DNA of 64,000 nucleotides, from contig JAYKKT010000074.1 of NCBI GenBank assembly GCA_036023115.1, positions 10,042,501 to 10,106,500 of the forward strand. Reading direction: 5' to 3'. Source of the DNA: Brasenia schreberi. Lineage: Eukaryota; Streptophyta; Magnoliopsida; Nymphaeales; Cabombaceae. A model generated the notes under the pieces. It did no database searches, had not been told where the DNA came from, and saw only the letters and a program-made list of their open reading frames with translations. The position numbers and the translations under genes are program-made. Positions 48,511-62,937 of this stretch are shown in pieces. Within the stretch, counting starts at the first letter, position 1. Every line of letters starts with the position of its first letter.

Positions 48511-51500
48511 ATGGGTTTGTTCAAGAAGATTGCGAGTATATTTGGGATCTTTAGAGACGAAAGCCAAGATGATCCTGACGGCGGAGATGAGGATGACGCT
48601 GGAAATACAAGGCGACCATCTAAAGGGTTCGGCGTCAAGGTCCCTGTGATGGTGGAGAGGGCTCCTCCGATACCAGTCATCACTGAGTGTGACCTCGGAG
48701 AAGGCGGAGTTCAGGTACTCTTTTCTTGGTTCCTTGATTCATGGTTTAGTTAGTTTTCTTTTCTAGCCACCTTATTTTGTCTGTGGTTAGATGTTTGCAA
48801 ACTACATTTAAGAACTTTATTTCCTTACAAGGACACGCTTCTTGTGAAATCAATATTCTTGTGGCTCGTTTCTTGTCTTGGTTTTGCTAATTCATTGGGT
48901 GTTTTCATTCTGTTTGTGGGTTTTCTTTTCCGTGCAGAGTTTCTTGTTCTCTCATGCTTTTCATGTTAAATTAGGAGGTCCCACGATTATTCCTATTGAT
49001 CTTTCTTGTTTATGGTAGGTTTCATGTCTTAACATGAAAATTCATGCTTTATCAATAACACGGAGATTCGTATTGCTGTTGGATAATTGGATTACTGTAT
49101 TTCTTTGCATATTTAATCAATTAATGTCAAAACCATGGGAGTCGGAAGGTCGGTATTACTACTTCTCAACTTCTGGAAGCAAAGCGCTCCTTGCCGACCC
49201 CCTGAACTCAAGACTGCAGTTAATGCCAACATTTATGCAGCTAAATGAACTGAAAAAAGGTTATGTTTGACTTGAATATACAAGTAAAAGTTTAGTCCCC
49301 ATACTACTTGTCTTACTCATCAAAAACCTGCACAAAATGGTTAGTCTTGATGCAACTTTGACTCATTAACTGACCTAAAACCTCACTGATCATGAAACTT
49401 CTAGGACCTCTCGTGCACTTTTTTGACTTGATACAGAAAATTGCATCTTCAATCTCTTGATCCGAATGTTACCTATACTATCACCATTTCTGCACTTGAT
49501 TAACTATATTTGTACGTTTTTCTGGACCTCCATTCTGATAAGAAGTCTAGTGCCTCACCTTAAGTTATTATAAGAGTTCCTTATATAAATTGATTTGAAG
49601 TTACGACTCATGTGCAAGGGTTGTGAATTAAGATGTCATTGTCCCTCTTGCTTTGGGTAACAAACCCACAGTCTACAATATGCCCACTACCTATTTCAGC
49701 TTCACAACGCTTACAGTCTTAAGATGAAACCTTAATACTCTTCAGCTGCATGATGTAATAGCTTCACTTTGTCATACCTATGGAATGAAAAAAAATGAGG
49801 GAGTGGGAAATATTGCGTCCATCGAATAGGGACTGAAGCCAACATTGTTAGGGGCCGGGGCACCTCTATCTAGTGATAATTGCTGCATTTCCAACCAAAT
49901 TTCTTTGTATATAGCCATTAGAGACTAGTTATCGAGGTATCAAGTTAATGAGTCATACTATGAAATTATGGGAAAGAATTATCGAACGTAGGTTAAGACA
50001 AGTATCAAGTACAACAGAGAACCAATTTGGATTCATGCCAGGCAGATCTACTATTGAAGCGATTCACCTTTTGAGACGTCTTATGGAACATTTTAGAGCA
50101 AAAAAGAAAGACCTTCACATGATATTTATTGATCTAGAAAAAGCTTATGATAGGATACCGAGGGAGGTTCTTTGGAGAACTTTGGAAAAAAGAGGTATTC
50201 CATTGACATATATTAACCTTATAAGAGACATGTATGATGGTGCAAAAACATGTGTGAGGACTCATGAAGGAACGACAGACTTCTTTGAAGTTAATATTGG
50301 GTTACATCAAGGATCAACTTTAAGTCCATACTTATTTATAATGGTAATGGATGAGTTAACAAAACATATTCAAGATGAAGTACCTTGGTGTATGTTATTT
50401 GCAGATGACATTGTATTAGTGGAGGAGTCTAAGGAAAAAGTTAATAGAAAATTGGAACTATGGAGAGAAACATTAGAAAGCAAAGGCCTCCGACTTAGTA
50501 GAACAAAGACAGAATATATGGAATGTAAGTTTGATCATTTGGTTACTTCAGAGGACATAGAAATTAAAATTGGCACACATTGCATTCCCCAAAAGGAAAG
50601 TTTTAAATATCTAGGGTCAATTTTTCAAAGTGATGGAAGAATTGATGGAGATGTTACACATAGAATTAATGCTGGTTGGTTAAAATGGAGAGGAGCATCA
50701 GGTATTCTTTGTGATAAGAAGATACCATTAAAGTTAAAAGGTAAATATTATAGAGCAGCAATTAGGCCTGCCATGTTTTATGGTTCTGAGTGTTGGGCAG
50801 TTAATCATCAACATGTACAAAAGATATCTGTGACAGAAATGAAGATGTTGAGATGGATGAGTGGTCATACAAGAAAAGACCGTATACATAATGAGGTTAT
50901 TAGAAACAAATTAGGAGTGGCACCAATAGAGGATAAAATGAGAGAACATCATTTAAGATGGTTTGGACATATAGAAAGAAGATCAAAAGAAGAACCTGTA
51001 AGAAGGTTAGAAAAACTAAATTTGGAAAGTATTAAAAGAGGTAGAGGACGACCACAAAAGTGTTGGAAAGAAACAATAAAGAATGATCTAGCTGATTGGG
51101 AGTTAACTGCTAACATGGCACATGATAGGGATCTGTGGAAACAAAGAATCCATGTAGCCGACCTCGTCTAGTATGGGAAAAGGCTTAGTTGTTGTTGTTG
51201 TTGTTATAGCCATTAGAGACTAGTCTGTCTTCTGGAATATAGAAACCCCTAAAAACTTGGTAATAGTGCTTGATGCATTGGCTTTTCACTGTCGCTTCTG
51301 CAACTAAACTTGCTTGCACACTGTGAACTGGGATGTTCTGCATTGTTCTTGAGGCATCATTTGTTCCCAACTTCGAGATCATGTATAGAAATCTCTCTTT
51401 CTATCTAACCTTTGTCCTTTTAATGAGATAAGGTGCATCATCTACACAGAAATTATGACTGTTTTTAAGTGTCTGGAATCTGGATAGCACTAGGCCCCAC

Positions 51501-54500
51501 AAATTTCTGGGTTTCTTTCTTCAAGTTTCTTCTTTAATCTTTAACCTTTAAAAACATGAAGGGACAAATAGGGTGGTAGGTCGTCCTCCTATTTGATCCA
51601 ATAAGTACACTTTAAACTTCTTGGATCTGAGGCACATTGTTGAAGAAGATAATGATGAGAGTCTATTGGGAGATGTTCTCTGAGTTTTGGAGGTCATTAC
51701 TCATGGATATTATATATTTTATGAATTTTATTAGTACAACACCATGTTAGAAATAGTATTCTTGATGTCAAGCATCAGACAATATATTAAATTGAGCAAA
51801 TTTAACAAAAGTAAACATTTGATCCCAGCATCTTTTGTCAAGTTTCATGTGGTTAAAGACATGAAAAAAATGAATATTTTAAAGTGAAAACGTTTTCTTT
51901 TTCTAGCCCGTCTTCAAGCTATTTGCGTATTCTTTCTTTGAGCAACTTGCTTCCACTCAAGCTTCTGAATTCTCAGTCCAATTTAATGATTTCCAAATTG
52001 TTTGCATTTTCTTATTCCATTTTTGTGTGATTCAATGAGGTATCGAGCTGCTTGATCATTATAATATGGTAATTCTTTCACGACTGATCCAAGTACAATA
52101 ATAAAATCAGTGTTATTACGATACGGTGCGATACGTAGCCACAATACGCCCAAATTTTACTTTTTTTCCAATTTTTTTTTCAATTTTTTTTCCCATTTTT
52201 GCATTTTTTTTTCAAATTTTACTTTTTTGTATTTTTCAAAGTTAATCATCAACATGTACAAAAGATGTCTGTGACAGAAATGAAGATGTTGAGATGGATG
52301 AGTGGTTATACAAGAAAAGACCGTATACATAATGAGGTTATTAGAAACAAATTAGGAGTGGCACCAATAGAGGACAAAATGAGAGAACATCGTTTAAGAT
52401 GGTTTGGACATATAGAAAGAAGATCAAAAGAAGAACCTATAAGAAGGTTAGAAAACCTAAATTTGGAAAGTATTAAAAGAGGTAGAGGACGACCACAAAA
52501 GTGTTGGAAAGAAACAATAAAGAATGATCTAGCTTATTGGGAGTTAACTGCTAACATGGCACACGATAGAGATCTGTGGAAATAAAGAATCCATGTAGCC
52601 GACCCCGTCTAGTATGGGAAAAGGCTTAGTTGTTGTTGTTGTTGTTGTTTTTTTGCATGTTTCTGCCCTCTCTTCACTTCTCTTAAAGGCATCCTCCAAT
52701 ATGCTTATAATTTGGGTTTATAATTTCATTTATTTAATAAGAATAATGTATAAAAAAAAATTATGACAAAATCATTTCCCTTTCTGTTACAACTTTTAGG
52801 TATATTTTTGCTAACAGATTCTAATTTCATAAGATCGTAAACAATTAAAAACATTTAGTTCTATCTGTTCATTAAGTAGGGATTTCATAACTTCACTATT
52901 TTAGGGTTCACGTTACATGACTTCCATTGAGTTGAACATGATCAATGTGTGTGAGGCTTAACTCAGTCTGTGAAGTGAGAAATGAAGCTCAAGCATTAGT
53001 TAAAAAGCTAGTCTCCAATAAGAGAAAAAAGGGACATCATCAAGTAATAATATCACATCATTGAGGTGTCATAGACTCAATAATCAAAGAAATGGAGCTC
53101 TTTGTTTTGCTCACATATGAAAATTAGCAAATATGACAACTACATGTACAAAGATAGCAGTTTGTTAATTTTGATATATTACATGAGTGGATTATGGAAG
53201 ATAACGAAGAAAATGCACTCCTAAGTCCTAACTGAAGAAGACATTGCATGAATTAATTTGAAGTGCAACAACATCATCAAGGAGAAGATGAAGATTATTT
53301 AGTTAATGATCCTGATACAAATTTACAATATGTAAAATATAAATGTATTTCATTTTTTGATTCAAAATATATAATTTTGGATGCAATTGTTCAATATTAA
53401 ATGTTCAATTTGTGCTAAACTTTGCATTATATGAATTTAAAGCAATTACCAGATTTTTCCAAAATTTTTCAGAATTTTCTTGATTTTTTTTCGGACTTTT
53501 ACTAATTTTATTGATTTTTTAAATAATTTTTATAGTTTTTTAATATTAAAGTACGATACGATACGCCCATATCGTGGAGCCCAGCGATACGTGATACGAT
53601 ACGCGTCAGACAACACTGAATAAAATCATGGTGAAATAGCCTTTGTCAAGCTATCTAGGTAAATATACGAGAAACTCAAACCTTTTAGAACCAGAATCTT
53701 TTGTTTATTTAGCCCTATGTCACACGAGAGTGCGGGTGTGGGATACGACAAATTTCAAAAATTTTGGGTGCAGCGACATGGCTAGGGTATATAATATTAT
53801 ATATTATATATAATATTCAAGCTACATAAATCAATCATATAGCTTGAGAAGCTAATTGTATAAAGCCATAAGCATGATTTATTAGAGCCTTTGTATCTTA
53901 ATACTGAAACGTTGAACACTTGGATCTACTGTAGGGACAATGGCTAACACCAAGTAGGATAAGTACAAATGTTTCTTCTGCCTCTCTGCTTCAGCATTAT
54001 GTTCTTGCTTTAAAGATCTTTTAACTGTTTAACATGAAAATTGGTGCCATCAACAAGATGCTGAAACTAAATGCAAGACATTAGGCAGATACAAGGACCA
54101 TGGGTTTTTTTTGTTACAAGAGGAGGCCAAAGCCTCACACCCATACCCACACATGCACCCTCTGGGAGTTGAACTCCCCACCAGCAGCAACAGTGCTAGA
54201 GGGCCCTGCCATTGAGCTAACTCTCTCGGTGCAAGGACCATGAATTTAAGAAGGGAATAAAACTTTTGTTATATGGTGAATGGAACCATCTCCATTGACT
54301 GCCTTCTTCTACTAATGTACGGAACTAATGTGAGCTATGTTGTCTTTAATACCCTATTCTTTCCTTTTCAGATTTTGGTACACATGACAAACAATGCGCC
54401 CACTCAACACAGGCTCGTCAGTGCATGGATGCACACATGCACACTCGTTCACTCCCACACATGCATGCATGCAGAAACACAAACACAAACACAAACACAA

Positions 54501-57500
54501 ACATGAATTTGATATGGTATTTATCTTATTATGTGCCAATATGGGCATAGATACACCTGAACAACCTTTTTCATGACTGCAGGAAGAAGTAGCTCTTTAG
54601 TCTTTATACCTAGTGTGAACACTGCTAATCTAACCATGATTCCTACCCATTTTGGTCTCAACTTGTTCCTGAGATAATGGAAGACCAATTTCAGTTTTAT
54701 ATTGCTTATCATCCTTACAACAACTAACGTTAGATAGCCTTTGTATAATGAGATGGTATGTAGAGAAACTTTGGCTACACGGGTTCTAGTCACCATTGTT
54801 GTGCTCTATCTTATGCATATTAGCATTTAAATTCCAAAATGCAAGATTGGTTTATCAACTTGTTTCAACACTTTTAACACCTTCCTCTTTGAAACTATTC
54901 ACTATCTGATTTCTCACACTTCCTGACCTGCTCTCCATCTGGTAACTGGTTGCTTCCTCAAATGCCCCCAAACCACCTTAACTATCTTTTATTAGGATCA
55001 AACAAACTTTTCTCTATAACCTCATCGATTTGTTATTTCCTTGCTGGGCCACATATCATGCCAATATTTTCGTTTTTGTGTTACTCATATCTTATGTACA
55101 TGCCAATGTATGATATCCTGATACTCGGCACCATAGAGCTTTGTTGGTCTTTTTGTTGTTTTACAATGTTTTCTTTTTAATTTCAATGGTATCTTGTTAT
55201 CACACTAACACCTGAAGAACCTCCCAGTTTTTAGCCAACCATGTGAACTCTATGGATGACATCTCCATTAATTCTCTTATCTTATTGGAGAGCTGACTAT
55301 AGCCATTTAAAAATGGCAGGCAAGATATTGCCTTAATGACACCCATCCTTGAAAAAGAAGTAAACTTAGAAGTTTTTTATGGCACGTAGGAACCATTCAT
55401 CACAAAGGTATAACATCAAGAAGTGGCACCCCAGGCATTTGATTCAAGATTGATTTATATATTATTTGTGTAATAGTCCTCTTCCAAGCCATTTCTTGGA
55501 AAAAAACCCTTTCCCATCATCCTTCCTTATATCTTGTTTCCTTGTTTCCCTTGCTCTTAATATCTTTTCCTTCTTTACTTTGCCTATATCATCTTTGGAA
55601 ATACCACGTTCTTCAAGGTTCTCAAAATCTTATACCGTTACTGTTGCTTTTCCCTGGTTAGCCATGCTTTCCTTGAACCATTTTTGACAGAAATAGCTCC
55701 GTCAAAGTTGTAGAGCTTCGTATTGTTGTTGCTGTCTGTTCTCTGGTTGGATGCTCTTAAAATCTTATTTCTCCCTACTTCATGTCTGGGCGTCGTAGAA
55801 CTTTCTTTTTCTTGAATTCTTCTGCAAACTAGTTGATTTTAAGGCTCATTTATTGGATGCATTGTCTGTCCTTGAGTCCCAGAAAACAGAAAACAATATA
55901 TTAAAACATCATTGACCATAGTTGAAAGTTCACGTTCTAAACTTCTACCGGATGAGGTGCACTTGAAAAGCCCTCCAGGTACCATGTGAAAGGAACAAAA
56001 TGATCCAGTAGCCACTAGGGGTCACATGCCATATAGGATGTGGTAGTTTCTGAAGTGAGAGAAGTTGACAACAAGGCATATAAAGGAAGAGGTATTTTTA
56101 TCATTTTCCAACATGCTATCATCGGAGGCACCAATCAACCCTCAAGGATATATGCATGAGATATAGTATAATGGTGACCAAGAATCCATGTAGCTAACCC
56201 TTGGATTGGGATGAGCTTGGTTTTCCTAATGTAATCCTCTATGCAAAGGGTTGAGTTACTCTGAAAATTCCATTTGAATGACGTGAGCCATGTCCTCTAT
56301 CTCTTTTGCTGGTAACCATTGAAGTTTTGCCTCTAGAAGCTTTCCTTCAAGCTAAAAATGTTCTTCAGTGTACGCTACTTTAATTCAATCTGCCCTATAT
56401 TTGCTTTAAGTTCTTTTCTTTTCTTTAACCTTATCTAACTTGGGTTCCAGAATACAATTTGTTCAAGGGCTTACTTCTCTTTTTCTAAGTTCTTCTCGCT
56501 TAACCAATCCAAACGTAGTACAAACTTTATTTCCTAGTCTGCAGACCTCCTTGCCAGGCTGATCCACATCTTAAAAGAATCTAAATGGAATTGCAACCTT
56601 GGTTAATGAGCAGTAACTACCAAAACAGGATTACGAGATTATCTGCTTTCAGGAGTAATGCCAAATGGCTTCTGTTGACTGTCAATCTGTCACAAGTTCT
56701 GAAGACTTTTTTTTCTGTCCCTAAGGCTTGTCTCTGTTAGATTATTGTGCCATTTAGGCTTTTATTCTCTTTCTTAAACAGAGTCAAATCTATGTGAACA
56801 ATCCTGACCACCTTGCTGACTCTATCATGAGTAGCATCTTAACTATCTGTCCTCTTTCCTCCGTCCTAAGTTCCTAACCACTATCTGCTTGCCCAGAACT
56901 AGCCGCAGAATATACCACTCATGTTCGGACTACTGGGTGTAGTCCGTTGCGCTCAGAAATAAAAGCTATAGGCCATAAACGCTAGAAAATTGGCCCCAAG
57001 CAACAGAAATCATGGGAGGCCTTTAAGCTTGTGGACTAAGTATGAGAACGTGCTGCCATATGGACCTCAATATTAGAATATTCTAATGGCACAGCGGGAA
57101 GTAGGGCTGAACTTTGTTTCCTGCAAAGTTATGATTCAAATGATGGGAAGATTTCAGAAAGAATTTGGAGTTCAAGTAGGAAACTGTTTCTGACTGTTCT
57201 GTGCTTCTTTTATGATTCACCCTTCTTGAGTTCATCCTGGCACAATTTTGTATCGTACAACTTAGTCGTGAATGGATATCCGCCTCTGTGTTTCTCACCT
57301 CAAATCTATGTGGTTCCGGTGATCAAGTTTTAAGTGCCACTTCTTCTTTTACATCTTACACGTTGACAGTATCCACTTCACCATCAGATAATTGTCAGAG
57401 AATAATAGTGTACCTTCAAGAGTTGCGAAAATTCTAAGAAATCGTGCAAAGTTTTCTTTCAGGTTACCACTCAAAATTGTAGCATGGTCTTGATCGACTC

Positions 57501-58750
57501 AGCCGCTGTCATATTGCTGTTCACCTATAAAAACCATTTCATGATCCTCATTTAACATCCTACGCTCTTCCCTCTAAGGAGGTGGTAGCAAAAGTATACG
57601 TTTGCTTTAAATGACACTACCTCCCGCCTTAGTAACATTCTTGCTTGCTCAAATTTATAACCTCTTTAAGTTGCTTCTTTTTATAGCTGTCATAATTAAC
57701 CTTCGATAATTCTTATATTGTACAAGAAGAAAAAGCACTTTATTTTATTTTCTACCAGTTAATCATATGAAAATAAATACCCTTTGGTTTTAGATTCATA
57801 AGAGACAGGACAACATAAAAATGAACACTAGATTCGTAAAGAGAAGGGTAGGAACACATAAAATCATCTTCAGAGTTTGCCATAGAAACTACCATGCGTT
57901 GTTGAGATTCACTGAAATCACTAATCTTGTGGCATCTTCTCTAATCTAGCATTTTTGGTCTTCATCAGGCCACTTTTCGAACTTAATCCTCATTCTTTGA
58001 TGATGCATTGTTCACTCCTCGTTGAAATAAAGGTTTACCTAGATCTAGCTTCCCAAAGTATGCTCATGCTTTGCTTTGGCAAAACGATTTGATAAACTGG
58101 AAGGGGATGAAGATTTACCATTTAAATGTTGGTGCAGATTAAGACTGAGTTATATATATGTATGTATTTTGCCGGATGCATCTTAGAATTTTTCTTCTTG
58201 AAGTTGGTTATACATTATAAAAGAGGGAGATTGTTTCTGTGGGACTATATCTGGAAATTCAGCTTTCCAGGAATTTGGTTCAGAGCAAATCAAGTGTTGC
58301 CACTGATAATAACAATATTGGATTTGGAATCCAAACTATGCGGTTACTCCTTTTGTCTGTAGCATAGTGTAACGTGGGAGTTCTATATATTTTGCTTCGG
58401 CAGACCTTGTTGGTTTCTGTTTCCTGTGTAACTGTAGCTTGGACATTGGAACAGACTCATTTAACTGGTTTCCATTTCGAATGCTGCCACTTACTGGTAT
58501 ATCACCGCAGGGCTTCAAATGGTATGCAAAGAGGCTACTGGTCGATGAAGATGGAGACGTTGCAGAAGAATTCTTAGATGAGATGTTGCCAGAGGGTCCA
58601 TGTCAAGTAAGCATGGATTGCCCACAATCACAGCCCAAGTTTGTGCTCCGATGCTCGGTGCAACCGGCTAGAGTCAAGAGTCAAGCAATTGCATTGGATG
58701 GTGATATACATCAAAGTGTAGATCTTAATGGAAGGTTGACATGGGTGTGA
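48511..58750 (+). CDS. small conserved plant protein of unknown function, 2 exons with a 9.8-kb intron
   Basis: Exon 1 is 48511-48714 (68 codons, donor CAG|GTACTC) and exon 2 is 58511-58750 (79 codons plus stop, acceptor CCGCAG|GGC); the join is phase 0 and gives 147 residues. The N-terminus [14 protein letters not shown] is a basic-hydrophobic helix, followed by an acidic stretch ([10 protein letters not shown]), [15 protein letters not shown], an acidic [18 protein letters not shown] and a basic end with [13 protein letters not shown] recognise this pattern from unnamed plant proteins (GGVQGLRWYAKRL, DEDGDVADEFLDE) but know no function. The MG start followed by no Ser/Cys gives no clear lipidation call. 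The intron contains an RTE LINE, an hAT element with a nested RTE, a SINE and an RTE tail, all leaving the splice sites intact. Confidence 0.8.
49910..51224 (+). mobile_element. RTE-type LINE copy C, young, 5' truncated, with 20-bp target duplication
   Basis: The insert 49930-51204 is bounded by perfect 20-bp copies of TATAGCCATTAGAGACTAGT (49910-49929 and 51205-51224) and ends in (GTT)n. The insert starts exactly in an open codon (YRGIKLM) and stays open to TAG at 51171. The endonuclease and the start of the reverse transcriptase are missing, so it was dead on arrival, but it carries no later damage. It lies in sense orientation in the intron of the 48.5-58.75 kb gene. Confidence 0.95.
49948..51171 (+). 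CDS. RTE LINE reverse transcriptase, N-terminally truncated open frame (407 codons)
   Basis: Reverse-transcriptase motifs in order from the first [15 protein letters not shown] (about 60-71, catalytic Asp), [13 protein letters not shown] (118-130), FADDI (151-155, catalytic Asp pair) and [13 protein letters not shown]. They are followed by the C-terminal region with [20 protein letters not shown] and [11 protein letters not shown]. The fingers, and the AP-like endonuclease that RTE elements carry upstream, are absent. The ATG at 49948 is internal to the parental ORF, so this frame need not be translated. Intactness reflects a young insertion rather than function. Confidence 0.85.
   Translation: MSHTMKLWERIIERRLRQVSSTTENQFGFMPGRSTIEAIHLLRRLMEHFRAKKKDLHMIFIDLEKAYDRIPREVLWRTLEKRGIPLTYINLIRDMYDGAKTCVRTHEGTTDFFEVNIGLHQGSTLSPYLFIMVMDELTKHIQDEVPWCMLFADDIVLVEESKEKVNRKLELWRETLESKGLRLSRTKTEYMECKFDHLVTSEDIEIKIGTHCIPQKESFKYLGSIFQSDGRIDGDVTHRINAGWLKWRGASGILCDKKIPLKLKGKYYRAAIRPAMFYGSECWAVNHQHVQKISVTEMKMLRWMSGHTRKDRIHNEVIRNKLGVAPIEDKMREHHLRWFGHIERRSKEEPVRRLEKLNLESIKRGRGRPQKCWKETIKNDLADWELTANMAHDRDLWKQRIHVADLV
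52100..53626. mobile_element. hAT-superfamily element, 1511 bp, with 8-bp target duplication and a nested RTE
   Basis: Element 52108-53618, flanked by AATAAAAT (52100-52107 and 53619-53626). Termini: CAGTGTTATTACGATACGG on the left and, in reverse complement, CAGTGTTGTCTGACGCG on the right. Subterminal GATACG words crowd both ends, a usual place for transposase binding. The 8-bp duplication and the CAG-like ends fit hAT. The inside is T-rich. Near 53.2 kb, broken frames include ENALLSP and, in another frame, [16 protein letters not shown]. These resemble the end of hAT transposases but are too short to be sure. It is non-autonomous. Confidence 0.88.
52241..52649 (+). mobile_element. RTE-type LINE copy D, 3' end only, nested in the hAT element
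   Basis: It begins at GTTAATCATCAACATG and runs through [23 protein letters not shown] and the (GTT)n tail. The match to the last 400 bases of copy C is nearly complete, so the two come from closely related sources. It is entirely within the hAT element and therefore younger than it. The T-rich flanks hide any target duplication. Confidence 0.92.
54092..54242 (-). mobile_element. tRNA-derived SINE, copy 4, with 11-bp target duplication
   Basis: Insert 54103-54231 between perfect copies of CAAGGACCATG (54092-54102 and 54232-54242). In reverse complement: head GCACCGAGAGAGTTAGCTCA, A-box TTAGCTCAATGG, B box GGGGAGTTCAACTCCC, body AGGCTTTGGCCTCCTCTTG, then an A8 tail. Confidence 0.92.
56175..56232 (+). 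mobile_element. RTE LINE 3'-tail relic
   Basis: CAAGAATCCATGTAGCTAAC followed by GGGATGAGCTTGGTTTTCC resembles the terminal 55 bases of the RTE copies, with more substitutions than the relic in the BOU intron. Confidence 0.45.
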
Positions 58751-58935
58751 CTACCTCTTTGTATTCCGTTTCCCTCATTGTACCTTGTGACTGAAGTTGG
58801 TTCAAAATGTTCAAATACAAGATGGTACATTTCTGTTTAAAAATGTTATTCCAATATAAGCAAAAGAAGCACCACCACCAACAGCACTGAGATTACTTAA
58901 CCAAGGGAAGAAATTTATGTGAGACGTTTTGTTTT

Positions 58936-59022
58936 GGAAGACCCCAAATAGATGGACGCCTGAGTATCGAACTCCTAACCTCCCATTGTAGGGCCTGATC
59001 CCTAAACCAATTCAGCTATGCT
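58936..59022 (-). mobile_element. tRNA-like SINE module
   Basis: In reverse complement it shows an A-box-like TAGCTGAATTGGTTTAGGGA and a B box GGTTAGGAGTTCGATACTC at tRNA spacing. It is not a member of the 6.2-kb family. No tail or target duplication was found. Confidence 0.45.
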
Positions 59023-59730
59023 CTTTATAGTAGATACATTTGTGAGATTGCATTAATGGGGTTTGAGATCATCAGAGTTGCCTGTGGCATGGGTGTAAGG
59101 CTATATCAGAAGGGACAGACTTTCTTTGGTGTGGAGTGTCCTAAATAAGAGCCGGCACGGCACCACCTTAAGATGGTTTGTGGTGCAGTGTGCTTAAGTC
59201 TGAAAATTGGAGGTCATCATCCGACATTAAAACACATCTGGTTCTCATTTCAATGACATCTTGGTCCCATGTGATGAATGAATGCCTTTTGGTGCTAGAT
59301 CATGCTCTCCTAGATCAGCTGATCCACAACTTTAACCTTATGAGACGACCGTCGAATTCATGTTGTTGGTGTTTTACTTTGTGGCAAAGAAGTAACTTTG
59401 CTTGTTCACGATTACTAAACAAGCTTAAGAACAAACCAACCCATTGATACACAAAATAATTCATGTAGTAGGTCTTTCAGTATGCATCTATGCATCTTTT
59501 GTTTTTCTTTGTTTGTTTACAGTAAGCAAGCACAAGGTTAATCCATGATATCTACGAATTTATGTAGCAGGAGAAAGCAATACGATTAATTAATGCATGA
59601 ACCGCAGGGTGGATGGAAACAACTACAAAGAGGTGTGAGTGGCACAAGAATATTTGCCTTAGTGATGGGGTTTTCACCCTAATAAACAATAGAATAGTAG
59701 GCAGGACAGTTGAGGTAGCTTCATCTGCCA

Positions 59731-59736
59731 TATAAA
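59731..59736 (+). promoter_or_regulatory. candidate TATA box of the peroxidase gene
   Basis: TATAAA within CCATATAAACATA, 122 bases before the ATG at 59858, compatible with a leader of roughly 90 bases. The sequence between is A-rich. Confidence 0.35.
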
Positions 59737-59857
59737 CATATCTTTGTTCTTCCCTTTTTCACAAATAAAAATATCGCGCAAGATGGCAAGGAAGGAAATA
59801 AAAGGGCGTATTCGATATGGAGCACCAGAGTTTCCTCTGTAAATCAAAGATTCAAAA

Positions 59858-62937
<3,080 letters not shown>

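Larger units (their letters stand above)
53627..58510 (+). other. remainder of the long intron
   Basis: About 4.9 kb of intron with no exon signal. It holds a TA-rich palindrome near 53.8 kb (TATAATATTATATATTATAT), a SINE, an (ACAAAC)n run at 54475-54505 and an RTE tail at 56.2 kb. Several open frames over 60 codons have no domain and match no family I know. Confidence 0.5.
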
